The notes beneath the pieces are model-generated. The model made no database searches. It had not been told where the DNA came from and saw nothing but the letters and a program-made list of their open reading frames with translations. From positions 62,001 to 126,000 of the forward strand of contig JBCDKT010000002.1 in the NCBI GenBank assembly GCA_038746285.1: a stretch of DNA of 64,000 bases, given 5' to 3'. The position numbers were made by a program, and so were the translations under genes. Source of the stretch: Bacteroidota bacterium (lineage in GTDB: Bacteria > Bacteroidota > Rhodothermia > Rhodothermales > JANQRZ01). Of the stretch, positions 24,606 to 32,013 are shown one piece after another (position 1 is the first letter of the stretch; each line of letters starts with the position of its first letter).

Positions 24606-24841
24606 CAGATCGCGCCTTCGTCGCGCAGTTCTCGAACGAACGCCTCGAACGAGACGGTGGGCTCGTTCGCACGGGACTCGATGGCCGCGAAATCATCTGC
24701 GTCTTCGGCCAGGAGCACCCGGACCGCTTCGTTGACCACGTCCGAGACGGACCGGTCGCTCGCCGCTGCTTTGAGGCGGAGCGCTTTGTGGAGCGCCGAG
24801 TCAAAGTAAACTGTGGCTCGTTTGGCGTTGGTTGCAGACAT
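24605..24841 (-). CDS. Ribbon-helix-helix antitoxin paired with RelE toxin
   Basis: A 78-residue protein whose N-terminal 45 residues fit the RHH fold: RATVYFDSALHKALRLKAA as strand and first helix, ASDRSVSDVVNEAVRVLL as turn and second helix. The acidic remainder would bind the RelE-like toxin encoded by the overlapping next gene. Only 18 bp separate it from the upstream Phd-like gene, so a three-gene transcript (Phd, RHH, RelE) is plausible. Confidence 0.85.
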   Translation of the reverse strand: MSATNAKRATVYFDSALHKALRLKAAASDRSVSDVVNEAVRVLLAEDADDFAAIESRANEPTVSFEAFVRELRDEGAI

Positions 24842-24859
24842 GGCTTCGCTGAAAGGGCG

Positions 24860-25093
24860 TCACAACGCTAAAACGTCGCTAGCGCTTACGGGTTTCGGCG
24901 CGTCGAAGTCGCCGGCCATCTCGGCCAGCCCCCGTGCGCTCCCGAAGACCGGGCGCGGCTCGGAGTCTAGCACCGGAGTGAGCCGGAAGGCCTCGCCATC
25001 CCCTCGGGCAATGACAACTTCTTCTCCCAAGGCGGCTTCCTCGATCAGTTCAGGAAGCCGCTGCTGAGCCTCTTCTGGCTTGACGGCCCGCAT
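24860..25093 (-). CDS. Phd/YefM-family antitoxin without its own toxin
   Basis: A 77-residue protein with the Phd layout: KPEEAQQRLPELIEEAALGEEVVIARGDGEAFRL as DNA-binding half, and a C-terminal toxin-binding part with FGSARGLAEMAGDFDAP, as in antitoxins of PIN toxins. The ATG at 25093 is chosen because it gives the standard N-terminus. No PIN or Doc toxin follows; the next genes are an RHH antitoxin and RelE toxin. It is either an orphan antitoxin or an added regulator. Two perfect 19-bp direct repeats lie just upstream. Confidence 0.8.
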   Translation of the reverse strand: MRAVKPEEAQQRLPELIEEAALGEEVVIARGDGEAFRLTPVLDSEPRPVFGSARGLAEMAGDFDAPKPVSASDVLAL

Positions 25094-25105
25094 AGCGTTC
25101 TCGGT

Positions 25106-25143
25106 TGGTCTAGGCGGTGTACAATGGTCTAGGCGGTGTACAA
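25106..25143 (-). promoter_or_regulatory. Two perfect 19-bp direct repeats upstream of the Phd gene
   Basis: The unit TGGTCTAGGCGGTGTACAA occurs at 25106-25124 and again at 25125-25143 without a gap, 13 bp upstream of the Phd start. Each unit ends in the palindrome TGTACA (TTGTACA on the coding strand). Phd/YefM proteins bind short palindromes near their own promoter, so these are probable operator sites. Confidence 0.65.
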
Positions 25144-25185
25144 ACACGAATCCTTGTCGTTCGTGCGGCAGTGACGCCAGAGAGG

Positions 25186-25731
25186 TCAGTCAATGCATAT
25201 AATCACCGCCCATCTCCGCTTCGACGCCCGCATGTAGAACGCTGTAAGCGCTTCAACGTATTCCATCGCTACAGACAGCGATAACGTACCGACCCAGTAA
25301 CCCGACGCCGCTTTCATCGCATCTGGGTCATAAAGGCCCAGCAAATCTTCTGGTGCAAGCGAAGCAAGTGCTCGTGCTGCCTCCACTACCTCTGATGCAT
25401 CGAGGTAACGGGTCACTTCTGTAATACAGCCCGGCACGTCAAGGCCCTGGGGGTCTTCATGTGCGCGAGTGAAAGCGGGGTTCAGCGGTCTAGCTCCAAC
25501 GACAGCTCGGCCGAATGCGTTGCTTGGCTCTTCGTTGCCACGCCGTCGCGCAGGGTCAAGCAACCACCATAGCGCATCCCAAGCTTTAGGAAACCCCCAC
25601 ATGTCGGCGTCTGCCGCTTGCTCCCACGGGCCCTCTACCCGCTCCCACAATTCCTCGGAAGAGCCGCTTTGATCCTTCATGCGCTCTAGCTGCTCAGAAG
25701 AAACAGCAAGGTATCCGGCACGGACTCCCAT
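25186..25731 (-). CDS. DUF1877 (YfbM-like) protein
   Basis: A 181-residue soluble protein of the DUF1877 family. It begins MGVRAGYLAVSSEQLERM, close to the family N-terminus, and has the tryptophan-rich block DMWGFPKAWDALWWLLDP and the YFD-type blocks near VTRYLDASEV. The function is unknown. The gene has clearly lower G+C and more A/T-ending codons than its neighbours, and it lies next to toxin-antitoxin genes, so the islet was probably acquired. Confidence 0.8.
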   Translation of the reverse strand: MGVRAGYLAVSSEQLERMKDQSGSSEELWERVEGPWEQAADADMWGFPKAWDALWWLLDPARRRGNEEPSNAFGRAVVGARPLNPAFTRAHEDPQGLDVPGCITEVTRYLDASEVVEAARALASLAPEDLLGLYDPDAMKAASGYWVGTLSLSVAMEYVEALTAFYMRASKRRWAVIICID

Positions 25732-25752
25732 TTGTGCTGTTGTGACGGAATG

Positions 25753-26982
25753 CTAAAATAGCCGCCGCGTGCGGATGGTGCCGGGGATGGCCTGGAGCGC
25801 GGCGAGGGCGGCCTCAGACGATTCGGTGTCCACGTCGAGGACGACGTAGCCGATGGCGTCTTTCGTCTGGAGGAACTGGGCCGAGATGTTTACGCCCTGC
25901 TCGGAGAACACGCGGTTGATCGCGCTCAGGACGCCGGGGCGGTTCTCGTGGACGTGGAGGAGCCGGTGCTCGCCGGGGTGCGGGGGGAGCGCGACCTCGG
26001 GGAAATTCACGGCCGATATCGTGCTGCCGTTGTCGCTGTAGCGGACGAGCTTCTCGGCCACCTCAGCCCCGATGTTGGCCTGCGCCTCGACCGTCGAGCC
26101 GCCGATGTGCGGGGTCAGGATCACGTTGTCGAACCGCGCGAGGGGCGACTCGAACGGCTCGTCGTTGGAACGTGGCTCTTTGGGGTACACGTCGAGCGCT
26201 GCCCCGCCGAGGTGGCCGCTCTCGAGGGCGCCCGCGAGGGCGTCGATCTCGACGACCGTCCCGCGCGAGGCGTTGAGGAGGACCGCGCCGGGCTTCATCT
26301 GCGCGAGTTCCGTCGCCCCGATCATCCACTTCGTCTCGGGCGTCTCGGGGACGTGGAGCGTGACGATGTCAGCCTCGGCGAGGAGGGCCTCCAGGCTCGG
26401 GCTCGGGATGGCATTGCCGAGCGGGAGCTTGGCGGCCGTGTCGTGGAAGACGACGCGCATCCCGAGCGCTTCGGCGAGGACGGAGAGCTGCGCGCCGATG
26501 TTGCCGTAGCCGACGACGCCGAGCGTCTTGCCCCGGATCTCGTGCGACGCCGCCGCGCTCTTGGCCCAGACGCCCCGGTGCGCCTTCGCGTTCTTCTCCG
26601 GGACGCCCCGCAGGAGCAGGATGGCCTCGGCCAGCACCAACTCGGCGACGGAGCGGGTGTTCGAGAACGGCGCGTTGAAGACGGGGATGCCGCGCCCGGC
26701 GGCAGCGTCGAGGTCGATCTGGTTGGTCCCGATGCAAAACGCGCCGACGGCGACGAGCTTCGGGGCGGCCTCGAAGACGGCCTCGGTGAGCTGCGTCCGC
26801 GAGCGGATGCCGAGGAAGTGGACCTCGCGGAGCCGGTCCGGGAGGTCGCTGCCGGGGACGGTCCCCTGGACACGCTCGACATTCGTGTAGCCCGCCTCGC
26901 GGAAGACCTCGGCCGCGCCGGGATGGATACCTTCGAGGAGGAGGACGCGGAGGCGGTCGCGGGAGAAGGAGACGTCGGACAT
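25753..26982 (-). CDS. serA: D-3-phosphoglycerate dehydrogenase with ACT domain
   Basis: First step of serine synthesis: oxidation of 3-phosphoglycerate with NAD. The 409-residue length is that of E. coli SerA. The N-terminal substrate domain (GIRSRTQLTEAVFEAAPKL), NAD Rossmann motif (GVVGYGNIGAQLS), catalytic Arg (LLNASRGTVV), Glu and His (LTPHIGGSTVEAQ) are visible. A C-terminal ACT domain (about residues 335-409, HENRPGVLSAINRVFSEQGVN) should give feedback control by serine. The ATG at 26982 is preferred to farther in-frame starts, which run through the promoter region. Divergent from the HEAT-fused translocase gene. Confidence 0.95.
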   Translation of the reverse strand: MSDVSFSRDRLRVLLLEGIHPGAAEVFREAGYTNVERVQGTVPGSDLPDRLREVHFLGIRSRTQLTEAVFEAAPKLVAVGAFCIGTNQIDLDAAAGRGIPVFNAPFSNTRSVAELVLAEAILLLRGVPEKNAKAHRGVWAKSAAASHEIRGKTLGVVGYGNIGAQLSVLAEALGMRVVFHDTAAKLPLGNAIPSPSLEALLAEADIVTLHVPETPETKWMIGATELAQMKPGAVLLNASRGTVVEIDALAGALESGHLGGAALDVYPKEPRSNDEPFESPLARFDNVILTPHIGGSTVEAQANIGAEVAEKLVRYSDNGSTISAVNFPEVALPPHPGEHRLLHVHENRPGVLSAINRVFSEQGVNISAQFLQTKDAIGYVVLDVDTESSEAALAALQAIPGTIRTRRLF

Positions 26983-27010
26983 CGAGCAGTCGGCGGGCGC
27001 GGTAGAGAGC

Positions 27011-27075
27011 GCGCAAGATACCGGCCCGGGCCTCCGTTCCACCGGGAGCCCGACCAGCTCTCCCGTATCTTGCGC
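27011..27075. promoter_or_regulatory. Divergent promoters with identical inverted 11-bp boxes
   Basis: GCGCAAGATAC at 27011-27021 and its exact complement GTATCTTGCGC at 27065-27075 face away from each other. Each contains TATCTTGC, the window's -7-like box. The minus copy lies 30 bp before the serA ATG, and the plus copy ends 19 bp before the translocase ATG. They are probably the divergent promoter cores, possibly also a shared regulator site. Confidence 0.55.
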
Positions 27076-27094
27076 CGAGTTCACGCCCTGCTGC

Positions 27095-29926
27095 ATGGCC
27101 CTTCCGACCGGTACGATCCTCGACCTGCGCGTCGGCGAGCGAGCGCTCGTGGGGATGATGTTCGCGTACAACGTCGCGCTCCTCGTCACGCTCTACCTGC
27201 TCAAGCCGGCGCGCGACAGCCTCTTCCTGATCGAGGTGGGGGCGGCGAACCTCCCGCTGGTCTTCCTGGCGACGGCGGCGGCCGTCGTGCCGGTGACGGT
27301 GCTCTACGGGCGGATCGGGCGGCGGGTCAAGCTCTCCCGCCTCGTCAACGCGACGACGATTGTCCTCATCCTGTCGCTCGTCGCGATGCGGGCGGCGGTG
27401 GCATTGGAGGCAACGTGGGCTTATGTCCTGCTCTACGTCTGGGTCTCGATCTACAGCGTCCTCGCCACCTCGCAGTACTGGCTCCTGGCCGGCGCCGTCT
27501 TCGACCCGGCGCAGGCCAAGCGGATCTTCGCGCTCCTATCGTTCGGGGCGATCCTCGGGGCGATCCTCGGCGGCGAGTTGACGGGCTACCTCGTCGAAGA
27601 GGTCGAGATGCGGACGCGCGACCTGCTGTGGGTAGCGGTCGGCGTGCTGACCGTGACCGCGGTCCTCATCAACCTGATCCGCTGGCGCGCCACTGACGGG
27701 CGGGCCGGCCGGCCGGAGGGACTGCGCCGCAACGACGGCCCGGCCCGGAGCGGCCCCGTGCTCGGCCTCCTCCGGGAGTCGCGCCACCTCCAGCTTATTA
27801 CCGCCGTCATCGCACTGGCCGTCCTGACGACGGCGCTCGTGGACTTCCAGTTCAAGACGGTCTCGTCGGAGGCCTTCCCGATCCGGAGCGACCTGACCTC
27901 GTTCCTCGGGCGCTTCTACGCCCGCGTGAGCATCATCGCGCTCGCGCTCCAGTTCTTCGTCGCGCCGCGCATCATCCGCGTTCAGGGCGTCGGCGGCGCG
28001 CTCCTCGTTCTCCCCGTCGCCCTCGCCGCCGGGTCGGTGGCGATGTTCGTCGTGCCCGGGCTCATCGCCGGGGTGGTGCTGCGCGGGGCCGAGCAGAGCC
28101 TTAAGCACTCCATCGACCGGACCGGGCGCGAGCTGCTCTTCCTGCCGGTCCCGCTCGCCGTGAAGAAGCAGACGAAGGTGTTCATCGACGTGTTCGTGGA
28201 CCAGGGGATGCAGGGGCTAGCCGGGCTGCTGCTGCTGGCGGCGCTCGCCGTCGGCGTCTCTATCCAGGGTCTCAGCCTGGTGGTGTTGGCCCTCCTCGGC
28301 GTGTGGATTGGACTCGCCGTGTGGGCGCGGCGGTCCTACGTCCAGGCCTTCCGCGAAACCCTCCCGCGCGAGAGCGAGCCGCCGCCCGAGCTGGTGCCGG
28401 CACCGACCGAGGACGTGCCGACGCTCATCGGGTCGCTGTCATCGGACAACACCGAGGAGGTGCTCGACACCCTCGAAACGCTCGACGCCATCGACGCGGA
28501 GCTTCCGGTGGAGCGGGCCTGCGCGCTCCTCGACCACCGCTCGGCGCGCGTGCGGCGGCGCGTGATCGCGCTCCTGGCCAAGCAGGGCGAGGACGGCTTC
28601 GCCGACGTCATCGCGACCTACCTCACCGACCGCGACGCCGAGGTCCGGCTCGAGGCGGCGCGCTTCCTCTACCAGACTCTCGGGAGCACGCACCACCTCC
28701 TGCTCCAGCGCGGCCTGGAGCATCCCGACGTGCGCATCCGTGCTGCCGCGATTGGCGTCATCGCCGAGTCGGGCACGGAGAAGGAACAGGCGCTCATCAC
28801 CGACGAGATGGTGCGTGGCCTGCTCGACCACACCGGCGCGGCGCGCGTCGAGACGAGCATCGAGGCCATCAAGGCGATGGGCGCGCTCGACCGGCCGGCG
28901 TTCCACGACGTGATCCGCGACCTCCTCGACCGCTCGCAGCCGCAGGTCGTCCGGGCGGCGATCCAGGCGGCGGGCAAGACCGGGCACCGGATCTTCGTCG
29001 GCAAGCTGCTCCGGCTCCTCGGCGTGCGAGCCTACGAGAAGGCTGCCCGCGAGGCCCTCGTCGCCTTCGGCGAGCGCATCTTCGGCACGCTCTACGACTA
29101 CCTCACCGACGACGACGTGGCCGAGCCGGTCCGCCGCAACATCCCCCGCATCCTGTCGGAGCTTCCGACGCAGTCGGCGGTCGACCTGATGCTGCTGAGC
29201 CTGGAGCGGCTGCGCGCGCCGCTGCTCTACGACGTGGTCAAGGCCCTCAACAAGATCCGGGCGAGCAATCCCGGCCTCCGCTTCAACGAGGCCGCCATCG
29301 ACGTGGCCGCCCTCGGCGAGATCCGGGCGCTGGCGACGGTGCAGGCCGCACTCTTCCGTCACGGTCAGGCGGAGGACGACTACGTCCAGTCGCCCGGGGC
29401 GCGGCTCGTGCGCGAGGCGCTGCGCCACGAGCGCGAGCAGAGCCTGGAGCGCGTCGCCCGCATGCTCGGGCTCCGCTACCCCTCGACCGACATGCACGCC
29501 GCCTACCTCGGCCTGACCGAGGACGAGGAGCTGCGCGCCTCCGCCGCCGAGTTCCTCGACAGCGTGCTCGACTGGGACCTCAAGCGCTTCCTCGTCCCGC
29601 TCCTCGACGAGGCCCCGGACCAGGGCGACGTGCGCGTGGCCGAGGAGATGGCCGAGCAGCCGTTCCCGACCTGGCAGAGCGCGCTGCGCGACCTGCTGAT
29701 GGTCCGCCACCCGCGCCCCCTCGCCTGCGCCCTCGACGCAGCACGCCAGGCGCACCCGGACGCGCTCCCCGACGACCTCGCCGAGATCGCCCACGCCGCC
29801 TGCACCCCGGACCCGTCCGACGACCCGCCCGAGATGCACGGCGAGGCCCCGGCTCCGTTTCGGCCCTCGGCTTCCGGCGACGGCGCGGCGGTGGAGTCGG
29901 AAACAGGGAACGCCGGGCAGGGTTAG
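27095..29926 (+). CDS. ATP/ADP translocase-like membrane protein fused to HEAT repeats
   Basis: A 943-residue protein. Residues 1-420 are polytopic and Npt/NTT-like (YNVALLVTLYLLKPARDSLFL, GAILGAILGGELTGYL, SLKHSIDRTGRELLFLPVP, KKQTKVFIDVFVDQGMQG). Residues about 440-900 are helical HEAT-like repeats, for example HRSARVRRRVIALLAKQGED and HPDVRIRAAAIGVIAESGTE, expected to lie in the cytoplasm and bind a partner. The protein ends with a short Pro/Ala-rich tail. Related to the protein encoded at 22968, which lacks the repeats. Substrate and partner unknown. Promoter shared with serA. Confidence 0.75.
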   Translation: MALPTGTILDLRVGERALVGMMFAYNVALLVTLYLLKPARDSLFLIEVGAANLPLVFLATAAAVVPVTVLYGRIGRRVKLSRLVNATTIVLILSLVAMRAAVALEATWAYVLLYVWVSIYSVLATSQYWLLAGAVFDPAQAKRIFALLSFGAILGAILGGELTGYLVEEVEMRTRDLLWVAVGVLTVTAVLINLIRWRATDGRAGRPEGLRRNDGPARSGPVLGLLRESRHLQLITAVIALAVLTTALVDFQFKTVSSEAFPIRSDLTSFLGRFYARVSIIALALQFFVAPRIIRVQGVGGALLVLPVALAAGSVAMFVVPGLIAGVVLRGAEQSLKHSIDRTGRELLFLPVPLAVKKQTKVFIDVFVDQGMQGLAGLLLLAALAVGVSIQGLSLVVLALLGVWIGLAVWARRSYVQAFRETLPRESEPPPELVPAPTEDVPTLIGSLSSDNTEEVLDTLETLDAIDAELPVERACALLDHRSARVRRRVIALLAKQGEDGFADVIATYLTDRDAEVRLEAARFLYQTLGSTHHLLLQRGLEHPDVRIRAAAIGVIAESGTEKEQALITDEMVRGLLDHTGAARVETSIEAIKAMGALDRPAFHDVIRDLLDRSQPQVVRAAIQAAGKTGHRIFVGKLLRLLGVRAYEKAAREALVAFGERIFGTLYDYLTDDDVAEPVRRNIPRILSELPTQSAVDLMLLSLERLRAPLLYDVVKALNKIRASNPGLRFNEAAIDVAALGEIRALATVQAALFRHGQAEDDYVQSPGARLVREALRHEREQSLERVARMLGLRYPSTDMHAAYLGLTEDEELRASAAEFLDSVLDWDLKRFLVPLLDEAPDQGDVRVAEEMAEQPFPTWQSALRDLLMVRHPRPLACALDAARQAHPDALPDDLAEIAHAACTPDPSDDPPEMHGEAPAPFRPSASGDGAAVESETGNAGQG

Positions 29927-29930
29927 GACC

Positions 29931-30018
29931 GAAAGAACGGAGGAAGGGAAGAGCGGAAGATTTCAGCCTGCACCGCTAAGCCCTTCCTCCCCGCTTCTGC
30001 TCTTCCCCGCTTCCGCTC
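29931..30018. repeat. Intergenic purine and pyrimidine arms
   Basis: Between the HEAT protein and the CNNM gene a purine arm (GGAGGAAGGGAAGAGCGG, 29939-29956) is followed by a short mixed spacer and a long pyrimidine arm with CTTCC/GCTCTTCC units (29980-30018). The two are complementary in part and the pattern repeats that of other gaps. The pyrimidine arm ends eight bases before the next start codon. Confidence 0.45.
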
Positions 30019-30025
30019 CTGAACC

Positions 30026-31243
30026 ATGCCCCTCTGCCTCGCCATCGACGTGCCGCTCGGCGCGGGGTCTGGCTCGCTGACGCTCCTCGTCGTCTACATC
30101 ACCCTCGCCATCGGGGTGTCGTTTCTGTGCTCGATCATGGAGGCGGTGCTGCTGAGCGTGACGCCAGCCTACGTCGGGGCGCTGGAAGCGGAGAAGCCGC
30201 AGACGGCGGCGCGGCTCAAGGCGCTCAAAGACGACGTCGACCGGCCGCTCGCAGCCATCCTCACGCTCAACACCGTCGCCCACACAATCGGCGCGGCCGG
30301 GGCCGGGGCCGAGGCGGCGGCCTACTTCGGGAGCGCCTATGTCGGCGTCTTCTCGGCCGTCCTCACCCTCGGCATCCTTGTGCTCTCGGAGATCATCCCG
30401 AAGACGCTCGGCGCGGTCTACTGGCGCGGGCTGGCCGGGCCGGTGGCGCGCCTGCTCAGGCTGATGATCGTCGCGCTCTACCCGCTCGTCTGGCTCTCGC
30501 AGGTGCTGACCAAGCTGATCGCACGCGGCGAGAAGGAGGCCCCTGTGAGCCGCGCCGAACTCGCCGCCCTCGCCACGATCGGGGCGGAGGAGGGCATCTT
30601 CGAGGAGCAGGAGGCCGGCATCCTCCAGAGCCTCCTCCGCTTCAACGAACTGTCGGCCCGCGACGTGATGACGCCGCGCACCGTAGTGGTCGCCGTGCAG
30701 GAGGACACACCGGTCAGCGCCATCCCCGAGCACGACATGCGCTTCTCGCGCCTCCCGGTCTACACCGACAACCTCGACCACATCACCGGCTTCGTCCGCC
30801 GGGCCGACGTGCTGAAGGAGATCGCTGAGGATCGCCCGGCGACGCCCGCCGGGGCGATCCAGCGCGACATCCTAGCCGTCCCCGACGGCGTCCCGCTCCC
30901 CCGCCTGTTCGAGCGCCTGCTGGAGCGCCGCGAGCACATCGCCCTCGTCGTCGGGGAGTACGGCGGGACGCAGGGGCTCGCCACGATGGAGGACGTGATC
31001 GAAACGCTCTTGGGGCTCGAGATCGTGGACGAGGTGGACACGGAGCACGACATGCAGGTTCTCGCCCGCGAGCGCTGGACCGAGCGCGCCCGCACCCTCG
31101 GCCTGCTCGACGACCTCCCCGGGGCCGAGGTTGCCGAGACGATGAAGGAGCGCGACGCCGGCATCAAGCTCGGCCTCACCGGCGGCGCACCGCCTGCCAC
31201 GACGGGGGTCTCCGGCACGCCGAAAACGGACGGCAGAGCGTAG
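30026..31243 (+). CDS. CNNM/DUF21 membrane protein with CBS pair
   Basis: A 405-residue protein. Four membrane helices form a DUF21/CNNM domain (about residues 12-185), with SIMEAVLLSVTPAYV, LTLNTVAHTIGAAGAGAEAA and LVLSEIIPKTLGAVYW characteristic of the family. A CBS pair follows (about 205-335), with DVMTPRTVVVAV, SRLPVYTDNLDHITGFV and YGGTQGLATMEDVIETLLGLEI. Members of this family affect magnesium and other divalent-cation balance. The CorC/HlyC C-terminal domain is missing. No clear partner gene. Confidence 0.88.
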   Translation: MPLCLAIDVPLGAGSGSLTLLVVYITLAIGVSFLCSIMEAVLLSVTPAYVGALEAEKPQTAARLKALKDDVDRPLAAILTLNTVAHTIGAAGAGAEAAAYFGSAYVGVFSAVLTLGILVLSEIIPKTLGAVYWRGLAGPVARLLRLMIVALYPLVWLSQVLTKLIARGEKEAPVSRAELAALATIGAEEGIFEEQEAGILQSLLRFNELSARDVMTPRTVVVAVQEDTPVSAIPEHDMRFSRLPVYTDNLDHITGFVRRADVLKEIAEDRPATPAGAIQRDILAVPDGVPLPRLFERLLERREHIALVVGEYGGTQGLATMEDVIETLLGLEIVDEVDTEHDMQVLARERWTERARTLGLLDDLPGAEVAETMKERDAGIKLGLTGGAPPATTGVSGTPKTDGRA

Positions 31244-31332
31244 GTCGCGTCAGCAGGTCAGTCGGGACAGGCTGGCTGGATTTCCCTTGCCCGGCACCGG
31301 TTCATCGCTGCGCGACCAGCGGCGGGCCGGTT

Positions 31333-31794
31333 TCACCTCCCTAGGGCGCTTGAGAGTGCTGTTGCCAGCGCGAAGAACAGCATGAAGGCTCCGGCAGAGA
31401 CGAGGCCTGTCAACACGTACCTCCTGGCCCCGGCCTCCTCTGTTCTGAAGAGGTGAACGTTGAGATACGCAGCGCCACCTCCAATGGCCCCGCCTAGCAA
31501 GCCTCCGACAAACACGAGCAGCCCCGGGAGTGCGCACCACGCATACTCGTACCACGCGAGGGGCGAGGCTGTCTCGATGGTTCGCTCATTGACAGTGAAG
31601 GTAGGAGACGGGTCGAGTAGACGGGTGCGCATCCGGACCCGGTGTGCTGTTCCGTTGGCGTCGACGACTTCGGTTTCGCCTTGCTTCAGCTTCACGCGCT
31701 CCCCGTCAACGAAGAGGTGGGTGCCGCTCCAAACGCTTGAGCCGTAGGAGAGCCGTCGTCCTTTTATTTCGGGGGCTTCGAGTTCGTGATCCAT
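31333..31794 (-). CDS. Hypothetical membrane protein, two helices
   Basis: A 153-residue protein I do not recognise. The first 85 residues look soluble and beta-rich (YGSSVWSGTHLFVDGERVKL, then VVDANGTAHRVRMRTRL). Two hydrophobic segments follow: about residues 88-112 with glycine-rich LVFVGGLLGGAIGGGAAYL, and about 128-150 (LTGLVSAGAFMLFFALATAL). The gene has lower G+C than its neighbours and stands alone on the minus strand between CNNM and Mpl. The gaps on both sides (31244-31332 and 31795-31982) show no other feature. Confidence 0.6.
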   Translation of the reverse strand: MDHELEAPEIKGRRLSYGSSVWSGTHLFVDGERVKLKQGETEVVDANGTAHRVRMRTRLLDPSPTFTVNERTIETASPLAWYEYAWCALPGLLVFVGGLLGGAIGGGAAYLNVHLFRTEEAGARRYVLTGLVSAGAFMLFFALATALSSALGR

Positions 31795-31982
31795 TTTAGT
31801 GATTGAGCGGGAATAGGAAGCTGGCTGAGAGTGCCTCTAGCCCAGGGTCCGGCGCGAGGGCATCGAGCGGTGCGGCCTGTTGCCCTCGGGGTGTGTTTTC
31901 TTCTCGTCCATAGGGTGTCCGCTGGGTAAGTTGCAGGTGGGCAATACTCTGGAAAGATAGGTACTCTCGTTTCCGCAGTCCG

Positions 31983-31990
31983 TACCTTTG
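31983..31990 (+). promoter_or_regulatory. -7-like box for mpl
   Basis: TACCTTTG, an exact match to the Bacteroidota TAnnTTTG element, lies 23 bp before the Mpl ATG. It is one of three exact matches in the window. Confidence 0.6.
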
Positions 31991-32013
31991 CGGTTCACTC
32001 CAGCCGCCCGCTC

